A stretch of 64,000 nt of DNA. Origin: Anaerolineae bacterium. Its GTDB lineage: Bacteria > Chloroflexota > Anaerolineae > 4572-78 > J111. Below the pieces are notes generated by a model. It was not told the DNA's origin. It did no database searches and saw nothing but the letters and a program-made list of their open reading frames with translations. A program made the position numbers and the translations under genes. The DNA lies in the NCBI GenBank assembly GCA_023151115.1, contig JAKLJP010000024.1, positions 42,006-106,005 on the forward strand. Reading direction: 5' to 3'. The number at the start of each line of letters is the position of its first letter. The first letter of the stretch is position 1. This document shows positions 53,255-62,372 of the stretch, piece by piece.

Positions 53255-53305
53255 TGGAGCGCAAAGCTTGCTTTGCCAAGTCGCAAGGCAAGCCTTGCAC
53301 TCCAT
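53255..53305. repeat. Dispersed repeat with CAAGGCAAGCCTTGCACTCC
   Basis: GGAGCGCAAAGCTTGCTTTG opposes CAAGGCAAGCCTTGCACTCC. It is a diverged relative of the copies at 22031 and 51901 and is followed by a GATTGCTTCGAGGCT / CTCGCAATGACA fragment of another repeat. Confidence 0.6.
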
Positions 53306-53364
53306 TTCCACGGCCAGGTCGGGGATTGCTTCGAGGCTGTGCCTCTCGCAATGACATTTTTAGC

Positions 53365-54405
53365 CTAGTGCGAATGGAGCGGCAAATCATCGTGGGTGTG
53401 CTCATCAACGCGGTGATGCGTTTCACCCGAAGCGGTGGCCGGGTCTACATGAATGGTGACGCCGGAGAGATACCTCAGATGGTGGAGCAGTTCGTGCCGG
53501 GTGGCCAGGGCGATTTTGTGCCCCGCTTCCACCGAAAGCTCCGGCCCGACCGCAATATTGATCTCGGCATGCAGCCGGTGCCCCAGCCATCTGACCCGCA
53601 CCTCCGTTACGTCTTCGACTCCAGCCACGTGACCCGCTGCGTGCCTGATCTCAGCCACCACTTCCGGCTCAACGCCATCCAGCAGCCGGGTAAAAATTGC
53701 CTGGCTCGATTGCCACACAATTTGCAGAATCGCCACCGTGATGAGCAGCCCAATAATCGGATCAGCTAGAGGATAGCCCAGCCACACCCCGACTGCCCCC
53801 AACAGCACCGCCAGGCTGGTCAAACCGTCGGTGCGGGCGTGGTAGCCATCGGCGACGAGGGCCGCGCTGCCGATGGCTTTGCCCACTTTGATGCGAAAAA
53901 AGGCCACCGCTTCGTTGCCGGCAAACCCAATCAGCGAGGCCGCGATGACTGCCCATAGGTATTGGACCGGCTGCGGGTTAAAAAAACGCTGGATAGACTC
54001 ATAACCGGCCACCCCCGCGCTGAACAGAATAATAGCAACGATGAACACCCCGGCCAGGTCTTCGACCCGGCCGTAGCCATAGGTAAAACGGCGGCTGGGG
54101 GGGCGTTTGGCCAGACTAAAGGCAACCCACAAGGGCACAGCGGTAGCCGCGTCGCCCAGGTTGTGGATGGTATCGGCCAGCAGGGCCACACTCCCGGTGA
54201 AGAAAACCACTATAATTTGGAGCAGGGCAGTAATAAATAAGCCAATGAAGGACCATTTGATGGCCCAGATGCCGCGTTCGGTGGAAATAATCGAGGGGTC
54301 AACGATACCATGAGTGTGGCCGTGAACGCCGTCCCCATGATCGTGCTCATCCGCATGAGGATCAGGGTGTTGGTGGTCGTGTCCCTCGTGTGAGTGTTCG
54401 GCCAT
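53365..54405 (-). CDS. Cation diffusion facilitator transporter
   Basis: 346 residues. The His/Asp-rich N-terminus (HSHEGHDHQHPDPHADEHDH) binds metal. Six membrane helices carry site A in LLADTIHNLGDAATAV (Asp, His, Asp) and site B in YHARTDGLTSLAVLL. The cytoplasmic C-terminal domain (EVRVRWLGHRLHAEINI) dimerises. It exports Zn2+, Co2+ or Fe2+ for protons. Next to a cobalt importer it may prevent cobalt overload. Confidence 0.93.
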   Translation of the reverse strand: MAEHSHEGHDHQHPDPHADEHDHGDGVHGHTHGIVDPSIISTERGIWAIKWSFIGLFITALLQIIVVFFTGSVALLADTIHNLGDAATAVPLWVAFSLAKRPPSRRFTYGYGRVEDLAGVFIVAIILFSAGVAGYESIQRFFNPQPVQYLWAVIAASLIGFAGNEAVAFFRIKVGKAIGSAALVADGYHARTDGLTSLAVLLGAVGVWLGYPLADPIIGLLITVAILQIVWQSSQAIFTRLLDGVEPEVVAEIRHAAGHVAGVEDVTEVRVRWLGHRLHAEINIAVGPELSVEAGHKIALATRHELLHHLRYLSGVTIHVDPATASGETHHRVDEHTHDDLPLHSH

Positions 54406-54433
54406 ACCCGGTCACGCTCCTCCGGCTAAATTT

Positions 54434-55186
54434 TTAAGCATGGGCAAAGGGTAAATACCAGGGTTGGCCCAAGCCCGTCTGCACCATCAAGGACTGGTTA
54501 GCAAAAATACGTTCTGGGGTATCAGCGGCAATCACCCGCCCGGCCTCCATCACCACCACCATATCGGCCCAATAACGGGCAAATTCAACATCGTGGGTGG
54601 CTAAAACAATCGTTTTGCCCTGAGCCACCAACCGCTGGAAAATGGTAAAAAGCTGGCGGCGCATCCAGGGATCGAGATTGGCGGTCACTTCATCGGCAAT
54701 CAGCAGCGCCGGTTCCATGGCCAGCACTCCGGCCAGGGCTACCCGCGCTTTCTCGCCGCCGCTCAAAGCATGGGTGGGCCGCTCCAGCAGGTCGGTAATC
54801 TCGCACAGTTCGGCCACCGCCTGAACGCGCCGCCGAGTGTCGGTTTGGTTCAGCCCCAGGTTGAGCGGTCCAAAACTAATATCCTGGGCCACACTGGCGC
54901 TAAAAAGTTGGTCGTCCGGGTTTTGAAAAATAACCCCCACCTGACGGCGCAGTTCCAGCAGCGCGGCCCGTTGATACGTCACCGTGCGCCCGGCAAACCG
55001 CACCACGCCCCGATTGGGCTGTAAAATTCCGTTACAATGCAGAATCAAGGTAGATTTGCCGGAACCGTTGCGCCCCAACAAAGCCACTTTTACCCCGGCT
55101 GGCAGGCTCAAATTGACCCCTTGCAGAGCCAGACGCGGCTGGCCCGGATAGCCATAGTGCAGATCGTCCAATTCAAGCAGACTCAT
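54434..55186 (-). CDS. cbiO: Cobalt ECF transporter ATPase
   Basis: 250 residues from ATG 55186, overlapping cbiQ by 4 bp. Walker A GRNGSGKSTLILHCNGI, Q-loop VIFQNPDDQLFSASVAQDIS, signature LSGGEKARVALAGVL, Walker B LLIADEVTANLD (Val where most have Pro), switch LATHDVEFA. Last gene of the riboswitch-controlled CbiMNQO operon. Confidence 0.94.
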   Translation of the reverse strand: MSLLELDDLHYGYPGQPRLALQGVNLSLPAGVKVALLGRNGSGKSTLILHCNGILQPNRGVVRFAGRTVTYQRAALLELRRQVGVIFQNPDDQLFSASVAQDISFGPLNLGLNQTDTRRRVQAVAELCEITDLLERPTHALSGGEKARVALAGVLAMEPALLIADEVTANLDPWMRRQLFTIFQRLVAQGKTIVLATHDVEFARYWADMVVVMEAGRVIAADTPERIFANQSLMVQTGLGQPWYLPFAHA

Positions 55187-55953
55187 CGAAACCACCCCCA
55201 AACCAGCAGCAGGCTGGCCGTCATCCCCATCCCCAAGCCCCACAGTCGCCGGTCAAACTGATACGAGGTCGGCAGCACCTTCAAATCGCCGGCGTAGCCC
55301 CGACTTTCCAGGGCGACCTGTAGGCGCTGGCTGCGGCGATAGGCATCAATAAAAAGTTGACTCCCCAACAACCCGGCGCTCATAATGCCCCGCCGAAAAT
55401 TAACATAGCCCAGCCGGCTGGCCTGGGCCGTATACATCTCGTTGAGGCTTTCCAGCAGCACAAAAATAAAACGATAGATCAGAGTCATCAGATCAATTAG
55501 CAGCAGCGGGCAGCGCAGCCGGCGCAGCAGGTCCACCAAATCAACCAGCGGGGTGGTCAACGCCAGAAAATTCATGGCCGCCGCCGCCCCCAGCGAACGC
55601 GTGACCAGATGCAGGGCTGTGTTCACTGCCGCCGGGCTGCTGCTGAGCCATAATTCGCCCACCTGCCAGCGCCAGCTTGTCACCGGCGGGCTGAGGCTGA
55701 AGCTGACCAAAATGCCCAACACCGACAGCAGTAGAAAAAAGCCTTCGGCCAAAATTACTCGGCCAAAGGTGCGCGGCGGTAACCCCGCCCAAAATGTGGT
55801 CAGTCCCCACATCCACAGCAGGGCCAATAGACCGACCACCGGCCGGTTCAAGGCCAGGCATAACAGCAGGGCCAGACCGGCGATGGCTGCCTTCTGTCCG
55901 GGGTCAACCGTGCGGATGCGATTGGCGTAGGCGTACTGGTCAATAATGTGCAT
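55183..55953 (-). CDS. cbiQ: Cobalt ECF transporter transmembrane subunit
   Basis: 256 residues. Membrane helices AAIAGLALLLCLALNRPVVG and LVDLLRRLRCPLLLIDLMTL are visible. The ATPase-coupling regions are AQASRLGYVNFRRGIMSAG and AYRRSQRLQVALESRGYAGD. It joins CbiO to CbiM/CbiN. Starts 12 bp after cbiN. Confidence 0.93.
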   Translation of the reverse strand: MHIIDQYAYANRIRTVDPGQKAAIAGLALLLCLALNRPVVGLLALLWMWGLTTFWAGLPPRTFGRVILAEGFFLLLSVLGILVSFSLSPPVTSWRWQVGELWLSSSPAAVNTALHLVTRSLGAAAAMNFLALTTPLVDLVDLLRRLRCPLLLIDLMTLIYRFIFVLLESLNEMYTAQASRLGYVNFRRGIMSAGLLGSQLFIDAYRRSQRLQVALESRGYAGDLKVLPTSYQFDRRLWGLGMGMTASLLLVWGWFR

Positions 55954-55964
55954 GCAATTCTGGC

Positions 55965-56303
55965 TTACACTTTTGGATCTACCAGGGTGGCTTTGCGAGC
56001 GGCTTGCTTTTCACCTCGCTTGAGGCCAAAAAAGTAGCCGACAAACCCCGCCCCTAGCGCCGCTTGCAAGGCAAAAAGCAAACTTTCAGTTTCACCGCCG
56101 GGAGGCGACCAGAAGGGTTCAAACCAAGGTTCGGTTCCTGGGGCAACTTCGGTAATAACCTCTTCGGCAGCACGATCTGCCCCGCCAAACTCGGAGTCCG
56201 GGTGAAGAAACAGAGGCACCACGGCTAAAAGTACAACTACGGCAATTAACAACCAAGTATTGATTTGGCTACTTTTGGTTGAGGTTGAAATATTTTGTGT
56301 CAT
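55965..56303 (-). CDS. cbiN: Cobalt transport protein CbiN
   Basis: 112 residues. Two membrane helices (LLIAVVVLLAVVPLFLH and LLFALQAALGAGFVGYFFGL) enclose an extracytoplasmic loop with FGGADRAAEEVI and PWFEPFWSPPGGETESL, the CbiN signatures. CbiN is needed for metal loading of CbiM in cobalt-specific systems, which supports cobalt rather than nickel as substrate. It follows cbiM after 12 bp. Confidence 0.94.
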   Translation of the reverse strand: MTQNISTSTKSSQINTWLLIAVVVLLAVVPLFLHPDSEFGGADRAAEEVITEVAPGTEPWFEPFWSPPGGETESLLFALQAALGAGFVGYFFGLKRGEKQAARKATLVDPKV

Positions 56304-56315
56304 GGTTATATCCTT

Positions 56316-57080
56316 TTAAGCCGCTTTGACGCCCAGAGTTTGCAACTCCACCGGCGCATTACTACGCAGGGCATTAAAGATGATGACGGTCAGGATACCT
56401 TCACTGATGGCCAGGGGAATCTGAGTCACAGCAAAAATTGCTCCAAATTTAAGCAGTGAAGCCATTACCCCACCCACCGGATCGGGGTAGGCCAAGGCCA
56501 GTTGCAGCGAAGTTACTCCGTAGGTGGCCAAATCGGCCAGGGCGGCCGCCAGAAACACGGTTAGCCACAGCGGTGCTCGATTTTTTAGCACTTGCCAGAT
56601 TACCCAGGCTACCAGCGGCCCGGCAATGGCCATACTAACAGCATTGGCGCCGAGGGTGGTCAAACCGCCATGCGCCAGCAGCAAGGCCTGAAACAGCAGA
56701 ACAATTCCGCCCAGCACACTCATCACCGCCGGTCCAAACAGGATCGCCCCCAAACCGGTGCCGGTCGGGTGGCTGCTGGAGCCGGTGACGCTGGGAATTT
56801 TGAGGGCGCTTAACACAAAGGCAAAGGCTCCGGCCAGGCCCAGCAGCAACCGTGTTTCCGGCTTGGCCGCAACCAGTTGGCTGATATGGCGGAAGCCCAT
56901 TATCCAAAAGGGGATGGCTACGGCAAACCAGATCACGCACCAGACCGGCGGTAGAAAGCCTTCCATAATGTGCATAGCCTGCGGTTTGGCCCAGGCGACC
57001 TGCCCGCCCAACAACATCAGGGCAAGAAAGACCCACCCTACTCTGGGCCACTGAATTGAGTTAGATTGATTGATTTTCAT
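56316..57080 (-). CDS. cbiM: Cobalt ECF substrate-capture protein CbiM
   Basis: 254 residues from ATG 57080 (GAGAGG 5 bases upstream; ATG 57083 is adjacent). Signal peptide [19 protein letters not shown] precedes [15 protein letters not shown]; cleavage would expose the metal-binding Met-His end. [20 protein letters not shown] carries the other histidines. First gene behind the second cobalamin riboswitch. Confidence 0.95.
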   Translation of the reverse strand: MKINQSNSIQWPRVGWVFLALMLLGGQVAWAKPQAMHIMEGFLPPVWCVIWFAVAIPFWIMGFRHISQLVAAKPETRLLLGLAGAFAFVLSALKIPSVTGSSSHPTGTGLGAILFGPAVMSVLGGIVLLFQALLLAHGGLTTLGANAVSMAIAGPLVAWVIWQVLKNRAPLWLTVFLAAALADLATYGVTSLQLALAYPDPVGGVMASLLKFGAIFAVTQIPLAISEGILTVIIFNALRSNAPVELQTLGVKAA

Positions 57081-57120
57081 CATAACCTCTCTGGTTCTCA
57101 TGAATTGGAGATTGAGATCT

Positions 57121-57206
57121 GTAGATCCAGTTTGAGGAGCCAGCACGCCCACGTGCGGCTCCGTTCGGCACGTAGGCGTGCCTCACTCCTCAAAAATTGG
57201 ATCTAC
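57121..57206. repeat. Nested palindromes before cbiM
   Basis: Outer arms GTAGATCCAGTTTGAGGAG and CTCCTCAAAAATTGGATCTA; inner arms GCACGCCCACGTGC and GCACGTAGGCGTGC around GGCTCCGTTCG. One palindrome lies in the loop of another. Confidence 0.85.
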
Positions 57207-57360
57207 TGAGAATAGATGACCGATAAAAGATATTTCCATCAGATACCTGTCGCTATCGCTTACTAAATTGGTGTTATCAGATCATAACCCCAGCCTCCTT
57301 GCGCCCATACAACGCGGCCCAACGGGAGGAGCACAGAAAGAAGCAGGGTCAACAGAAAAT

Positions 57361-57396
57361 GAAAAACCCGACCTGAAATAACCCTTGGGTCGGGTA
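57361..57396 (-). terminator. Intrinsic terminator of the cbiM leader
   Basis: On the minus strand ACCCGACC pairs with GGTCGGGT around CAAGGGTTATTTCA and is followed by TTTTC. Located between the riboswitch and cbiM. Confidence 0.85.
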
Positions 57397-57474
57397 GCTT
57401 CAAAACTAGAATGGAGAGGTAAATGGGGAGATACTTGACGGTAAGCCATGCTTTTACTCCCTTCCGCGAGGTTG

Positions 57475-57710
<236 letters not shown>

Positions 57711-57753
57711 GGTGACTGAATTATATAAGCTTGAGATAGAAAAGCAAATTGAG

Positions 57754-58701
57754 TTAGCTGTTCAGCTTTTGTCGAACCCGCCCGGCAATAACGCCCGCCC
57801 GCAGCGCTTCCAACGGCAAATACTCTGCTTCCAACCAGGCGGCGATCTCTTTGGCTGCGCCCAAACGGACAAACCCCTGTTCGCTGTCCAGCACCAGCGC
57901 CGCCAGCCGCTTTTGGGCCAGGGTCAGTGCCGCGTGGCGAAGTTGGGCCGGAGAACCGACATTCGACCGGCCATCCGTAACCAACACCAGCAGCGGGGTC
58001 AGGGCTGCATCTCGCTGTAAGTGACTGGTCAGAACCCGTTCAGCCAATTGCAGCCCAGCCGCCAGGGGGGTGCGTCCGCCGGTGGGTATCTGGCGCAAGC
58101 GCTGCTCGGCCAATTCTACGGAATTAGTGGGGGGAACCAATAGTTCGGCCCCCTGGCCGCGAAAGGCAATCAAACCAACCCGGTCACGCTTTTGGTAAGC
58201 ATCCAGCAGCAGGCTCAACACCGCCCCCTTGACCGCCACCATGCGCTGCCGCGCCCCCATTGAGCCAGACGCATCCACCACAAACAGGATGAGGTTGCCG
58301 GTGCGAGCGCGGCGGATTTTGACGCGCAGGTCGCTGGGTAAAACACGCAGGGGAGCAGGAGGGCAGAGGGGCAGAGGAGAGATTTTCTTTATTCCCCCCT
58401 GCTCCTCCGCTCCCCTGCTCCCCTGCACGAGACGGAGCGCAGCCGCCCGCAATGTCGCATCTACGGCCACATCACGCACACTGCCCTGCGGCACAGCGGC
58501 GCGAATATAATGTCCCCCTTGATTGACCGCCGTCGTTTGGCTACGTCGGCCCCGGCCAGGTTGGGGTTGTCGTCGGCTGACCGGCGGGACTATTTTGCGC
58601 ACGGCGAAGGAGTCGCCGGGGGTAAAGGTTTGATCCAGAGCAGGTGAACGTTGAACGTTGGAGGTTGAAGGTTGGTTTTCCTCACTCACCCTCCGAGTCA
58701 T
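57754..58701 (-). CDS. ChlD/BchD-like VWA-domain chelatase subunit
   Basis: 315 residues. The C-terminal VWA domain carries the MIDAS motif [16 protein letters not shown], then SGLIAFRG-like ([15 protein letters not shown]), [14 protein letters not shown] and [10 protein letters not shown]. The N-terminal part is a short integrin-binding linker ([11 protein letters not shown]). It lacks the AAA-like half of full BchD. It should form a ring complex with the ATPase encoded upstream. A palindrome encodes about 27 residues before the VWA domain. With no magnesium-porphyrin genes in view, a cobaltochelatase or other insertase role is possible. Confidence 0.88.
   Translation of the reverse strand: MTRRVSEENQPSTSNVQRSPALDQTFTPGDSFAVRKIVPPVSRRQPQPGRGRRSQTTAVNQGGHYIRAAVPQGSVRDVAVDATLRAAALRLVQGSRGAEEQGGIKKISPLPLCPPAPLRVLPSDLRVKIRRARTGNLILFVVDASGSMGARQRMVAVKGAVLSLLLDAYQKRDRVGLIAFRGQGAELLVPPTNSVELAEQRLRQIPTGGRTPLAAGLQLAERVLTSHLQRDAALTPLLVLVTDGRSNVGSPAQLRHAALTLAQKRLAALVLDSEQGFVRLGAAKEIAAWLEAEYLPLEALRAGVIAGRVRQKLNS
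58346..58428. repeat. In-frame iterated palindrome (unit GGGGAGCA) in the chlD-like gene
   Basis: CGCAGGGGAGCAGGAGGGCA opposes CTCCTCCGCTCCCCTGCTCC then CCTGC, around GAGATTTTCTTTATTC. It encodes a Gln/Gly/Glu then Ile/Ser/Pro/Leu segment before the conserved VWA domain. Confidence 0.9.
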
Positions 58702-59770
58702 CTGCCGGAAGATTATCTTCTTTTTCTCCTCTGCCCCCCTGCCCCCCTGCTCCCCCGCTCCCCCGCTGGTATTGCTGGATTAACTCATCCAACTGCTGCT
58801 GATCCAACCCCGGCTCTTCGAAGGGTTGGCGGCGGCGGCGATGGAGCAAGGCCAATTCAGCGGAGCGGCGGACATCTTCAACCGTAACCTGGCGGCGGCC
58901 TTCCCAGGCCGCCAGCGTCAGGGCAGTTTTATAGATGGTAATATCGGCCCGCAGACCATCCACGCCGCTGCCGGCGCAGATGTGAGTAATCAATTCCAGC
59001 AGGCCATCGCTCAGGGTCACTTGAGATAACAAAGCTCTCCCTTCGACAATGCGCCGGCGCAGGTCCACTTCCGCCTCGGCAAAGCGGGCGTAGAAAGCGG
59101 CCGGGTTGGACTCAAAGGCAATTCGGCGGCGGACAATCTCGGCCCGTATGGCCGGTTCCGGTTGACCGACCACTTCGACAGCCAGGCCAAAGCGGTCTAA
59201 TAGCTGCGGGCGCAAATCACCCTCTTCGGGATTCATCGTGCCGACCAGAATAAACCGGGCCGAATGGCTGACGCTGATGCCTTCTCGCTCCACCGTATTG
59301 ACGCCCGATGCTGCCGCGTCGAGCAGGACATCCACGATGTGGTCGGCCAGCAGATTGACCTCATCTACATACAAAATGCCGCCGTGAGCCTGGGCCAGCA
59401 GCCCCGGCTCAAAACGGCGCTGGCCGGCCCGCAGAGCGTGCTCGATGTCCAGCGTCCCCACCACCCGGTCATCGCTAGCTCCAACCGGCAATTCCACAAA
59501 GAGGGATGCGGTAGCGGGGCGGGAAAAGGGTATGGCTTCATGGCCGTCGTTTGTCCGCACCTGGATCACCAGGCCGTTTGTATCAGCGGGTGGAAGCAGG
59601 GCAGCCAGGGAGCGGGCCGCCGTTGACTTGGCTGTGCCTTTTTGCCCGCGAATGAGCACCCCGCCAATGGCCGGGTTGAGCGCATTCAGCAGCAGGGCCA
59701 ACTGCATCGCTTCTTGCCCTACTACAGCGGAAAAAGGATAAAGAATCTGGGTTGAGGTTTGTTGGGTCAT
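58682..59770 (-). CDS. ChlI/BchI-like AAA+ chelatase ATPase
   Basis: 362 residues. Walker [19 protein letters not shown], Walker [19 protein letters not shown], sensor 1 [20 protein letters not shown] and arginine finger region DRFGLAVEV. Length and motifs fit magnesium chelatase I. It overlaps the ChlD-like gene by 20 bp. The C-terminus after LDELIQQYQ is a Gly/Arg-rich tail from a single repeat arm (58720-58768). No CobN or ChlH large subunit is encoded here. Confidence 0.93.
   Translation of the reverse strand: MTQQTSTQILYPFSAVVGQEAMQLALLLNALNPAIGGVLIRGQKGTAKSTAARSLAALLPPADTNGLVIQVRTNDGHEAIPFSRPATASLFVELPVGASDDRVVGTLDIEHALRAGQRRFEPGLLAQAHGGILYVDEVNLLADHIVDVLLDAAASGVNTVEREGISVSHSARFILVGTMNPEEGDLRPQLLDRFGLAVEVVGQPEPAIRAEIVRRRIAFESNPAAFYARFAEAEVDLRRRIVEGRALLSQVTLSDGLLELITHICAGSGVDGLRADITIYKTALTLAAWEGRRQVTVEDVRRSAELALLHRRRRQPFEEPGLDQQQLDELIQQYQRGSGGAGGQGGRGEKEDNLPADDSEGE
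58720..58768. repeat. Single-arm repeat (unit CCCCCTG/CTCCCCCG) at the chlI 3' end
   Basis: CTCTGCCCCCCTGCCCCCCT then GCTCCCCCGCTCCCCCGCTG. Only one arm is present. It is related to the units at 37259 and 58346 and encodes a [14 protein letters not shown] tail. Confidence 0.75.
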
Positions 59771-59789
59771 AGAGGAACTTTACGTTCAA

Positions 59790-59873
59790 AAAGGAACTGA
59801 GGGAACTGAGGGAACTGAGGGAACTGAAAAAAAATAAGTTACCTTAGTTCCTATGAGTTCCCTCAGTTCCCCT
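59790..59873. repeat. Iterated palindrome (unit GGGAACTGA) between sufE and chlI
   Basis: GGAACTGAGGGAACTGAGGG repeated opposes CTATGAGTTCCCTCAGTTCC around AAAAAAAATAAGTTACC. The right arm encodes the last residues of the SufE-like protein. Confidence 0.9.
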
Positions 59874-60308
59874 CGATTCTCTCTCTCTCGCCAGGCGCTT
59901 GAGGTAGGCCAGAATGGCGGTGATGCCGCGTAGACGCTGCTGCGACAGCACTTTATGCAGCCCCATTTGCAGGTAAAAATCGCTGGGGATGGTGATAATT
60001 TGTTCGGGCGGTACGCCGTGCAGTCCTTCGCCCAAAATAGCGGCATAACCGCGAACGGTGGGTGATTCGGGCGGGACGTCAAAATAAAAAATCATCCCGC
60101 CATTCTCCTGTTCAGCATGGACAAACACCGGGGTCATACACTCGTGGACCTGGTCCATGTTGGTTTCTTTATTCAGCCAGTCGGGCAGCGGCGGCATTTT
60201 TTCCGAATATTCCAGCAACAATTCTAATTTTTCCTGACCTTCTGCTTCACCAAACTCTTCAACAATTTCTTGCAGCCGAGGCGGAACGGCAGCAACAACT
60301 TCACTCAT
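59844..60308 (-). CDS. sufE: SufE-family Fe-S cluster assembly protein
   Basis: 154 residues. LQEIVEEFGEAEGQEKLELL starts the fold; the persulfide-accepting Cys is in HECMTPVFVHAE. TVRGYAAILGEGLHGVPPEQ and RLRGITAILAYLKR are conserved. It takes sulfur from a SufS-type desulfurase; no suf operon is nearby. The final RESRGTEGTHRN comes from an iterated palindrome, so the native C-terminus was likely changed by it. Confidence 0.9.
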   Translation of the reverse strand: MSEVVAAVPPRLQEIVEEFGEAEGQEKLELLLEYSEKMPPLPDWLNKETNMDQVHECMTPVFVHAEQENGGMIFYFDVPPESPTVRGYAAILGEGLHGVPPEQIITIPSDFYLQMGLHKVLSQQRLRGITAILAYLKRLARERESRGTEGTHRN

Positions 60309-60547
60309 AGCTTACTCCTAAAAATAGTAGCCAGTAAACAGGGAATTTATGCGGCATGCAACCTTGCCGCCTTGCCGGCTTCCACATCCAGCAGTACCTT
60401 ATGCCGTCCGCTGACGCATAGGGATGCGCCAGCTACGGCGAAAAATTGGATCTGCTGATACTTGCACAACTAATTTTTGCCAATTTTTGTGGTAATGCAA
60501 GTTAGAAAGAGGGTAGACCGAGGGCTACCCTCACCTTGTCTGTCTTC

Positions 60548-60934
60548 CTACTTTTCACCAATATATGCAATCGCGTCAATTTCTACCAGCATCGTCTGCG
60601 GCAACTGGCTGCCAACGGTGGTACGGGTAGGTTTGGGGTCGGGAAAGTAGGTGGCGTAAACTTTGTTGTAGCGGTCAAACATACCCAGGTCGCTCAGATG
60701 AGCCGACACTTTGACCACATCGGCCATTGTCGCCCCGGCTGCCTCCAAAATCGCCTTGATATTCTCCAGGGTTCGAGCGGTCTGCTCCTCAATTGTCTCT
60801 CCGACAATCTGACCGGTTTCAGGATCAAACGGTCCCTGGCCAGAGACAAAAACAAAATCCCCCGCCTTCAGCCCTTGCGAGTAAGCGCCTGCAGGGGACG
60901 CGCCTTTTTTAGTTGAGATTTGTTGTTTGGGCAT
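60548..60934 (-). CDS. ridA: RidA/YjgF-family enamine/imine deaminase
   Basis: 128 residues from ATG 60934 (GGAGG 6 bases upstream); the 20 residues before it in frame are not conserved. GASPAGAYSQGLKAGDFVFV, SGQGPFDPETG, EEQTARTLENIKAILEAAGA and PKPTRTTVGSQLPQTMLVEI are family motifs, with the catalytic Arg in PTRTTV. It hydrolyses reactive 2-aminoacrylate-type enamines. Confidence 0.94.
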   Translation of the reverse strand: MPKQQISTKKGASPAGAYSQGLKAGDFVFVSGQGPFDPETGQIVGETIEEQTARTLENIKAILEAAGATMADVVKVSAHLSDLGMFDRYNKVYATYFPDPKPTRTTVGSQLPQTMLVEIDAIAYIGEK

Positions 60935-60957
60935 GGATAGCCTCCTCATAAAAGTAG

Positions 60958-61010
60958 ATCGGAGACCGGCGAAGGGTAATAAGCAGCCGGTCATCAGTCT
61001 CCGGTCATCA
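60958..61010. repeat. Short palindromic repeat (GGAGACCGGC arms)
   Basis: ATCGGAGACCGGCGAAGGGT is opposed to GCCGGTCATCAGTCTCCGGT. It lies between ridA and the alcohol dehydrogenase gene. Confidence 0.6.
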
Positions 61011-61027
61011 TTGGCAAAATATTCTTA

Positions 61028-62056
61028 TTAGTGGGAATATAGCAGGATTTTAGCTACAGGACCAGGCTGGCTTAACAATCTTTCAAAACACGCTTGCCCC
61101 TCGCTGAGTGGGGCTTTCATAAGCCAGGGATCAATCTGGACATGACCGGCGGCCAACCATTTGAACGCTTCGTCAAAATCCAGCGGGGCATAGGCAAAGC
61201 TACCCTCGATCCGCACTTCCTTACGAATAATATCATTGCCCTGGACCTCGCTGTCGGCCGCGTGCAGGCCGACCAGGATGACTCGCCCCCCTCGGGCTAC
61301 GGCATCAATACACTGCCGCCGGGTGACGGTCAAGCCGACAGCATCAATGGCCGCATCAACGCCATAGCCGTCCGTCGCCGCCTGGGTGATGGCAACAACA
61401 TCATCCGTTAACGGGTTCAGCACCCGCAGCCCGACCTGCTCGGCAATAGCCCGCCGGTCCGGGTCGGTATCGGTGGCAAAGATTTGGGCCACCCCAAAGG
61501 TCTGGGCTACCTGCGCCACCAACAGCCCAATCGGGCCAAGACCCGTAACCAGGAGTGTAGTTCCTGGCGCGCAGCCGGCCAGCCTAGCCGCTCTGACGGC
61601 GCAGCCTACGGGTTCGGCTAAAGCCGCATGTTCGAGGCTCATGGAAGGAGGCAGAGCATAGACCAAGGCTGCCGGAGCCTTGACCAGATCGGCATAGCTG
61701 CCGGGCCGGTGAATACCCAGAATTTCCCGGCTGCGGCACAGATTGAAGCGGCCGGCCAGGCAGGCTCGACACCAGCCGCAGTGGATTAAGGGATTAACTG
61801 TGACCCGCTGGCCGACCGCCAACCCCGGCTTGTGTTGAGCCACATTTGAACCCAAGCCGGTAATTTCGCCCGAAAACTCGTGACCCATCACCAAAGGCGG
61901 CTTGCGCAAGCTGTTTTCACCCAGGTAGCCCCCCAACTCCGAGCCGCAAATGCCGGAGTAGGCCACTTTGATCACAACTTCATCCGGTTCTGGGATTGGG
62001 TCCGGCATCTCGCGCATGTTTAACCGGCGCGGACCTTCATAGACTAAGGCTTTCAT
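61028..62056 (-). CDS. Zinc-dependent alcohol dehydrogenase (MDR; polyol/threonine type)
   Basis: 342 residues from ATG 62056 (AAGGAA upstream). Catalytic zinc ligands in YSGICGSEL and GHEFSGEI; structural zinc cysteines in HCGWCRACLAGRFNLC (C-x2-C-x2-C-x7-C); cofactor loop LLVTGLGPIGLLVAQVA. It oxidises a secondary alcohol or polyol with NAD. Sorbitol, threonine or butanediol are all possible. It starts 94 bp upstream of ridA and may be co-transcribed with it. Confidence 0.9.
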   Translation of the reverse strand: MKALVYEGPRRLNMREMPDPIPEPDEVVIKVAYSGICGSELGGYLGENSLRKPPLVMGHEFSGEITGLGSNVAQHKPGLAVGQRVTVNPLIHCGWCRACLAGRFNLCRSREILGIHRPGSYADLVKAPAALVYALPPSMSLEHAALAEPVGCAVRAARLAGCAPGTTLLVTGLGPIGLLVAQVAQTFGVAQIFATDTDPDRRAIAEQVGLRVLNPLTDDVVAITQAATDGYGVDAAIDAVGLTVTRRQCIDAVARGGRVILVGLHAADSEVQGNDIIRKEVRIEGSFAYAPLDFDEAFKWLAAGHVQIDPWLMKAPLSEGQACFERLLSQPGPVAKILLYSH

Positions 62057-62372
62057 CAGAAAATTCCTTCTTTGCTTACTTATTTTTTCCATAATACTGA
62101 GTTCACAGAGTTTGTCAATAGTCTGGATCAGTTTGCCAGGGTATGGGACACTCCAGCCGGACGACAGAAGAGAATGAAAGGCTCGATAGTTCCAATAAAT
62201 CGAACAGTTGAATTATAACAGAAACTATGATAGAATCCCTGGACTGTTAGAAGCCATTCTGTAGACGTATCAGCGCCAATGATGGGCGCGGCGTCAAATT
62301 GTACCCATTGCCTCACCGCCTACACCCACCCCGCGTGCTTATAACCAAACATAGCTTGAGACTGTTCCTTCA
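62057..62372. other. Intergenic region between divergent alcohol dehydrogenase and nhaA genes
   Basis: About 316 bp. Both promoters should be here. TCGATAGTTCCAATAAATCGA (62183-62203) is a weak inverted repeat, and AAACTATGATAGAAT (from 62222) resembles a -10 region. No coding frame or RNA fold is convincing. Confidence 0.4.
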
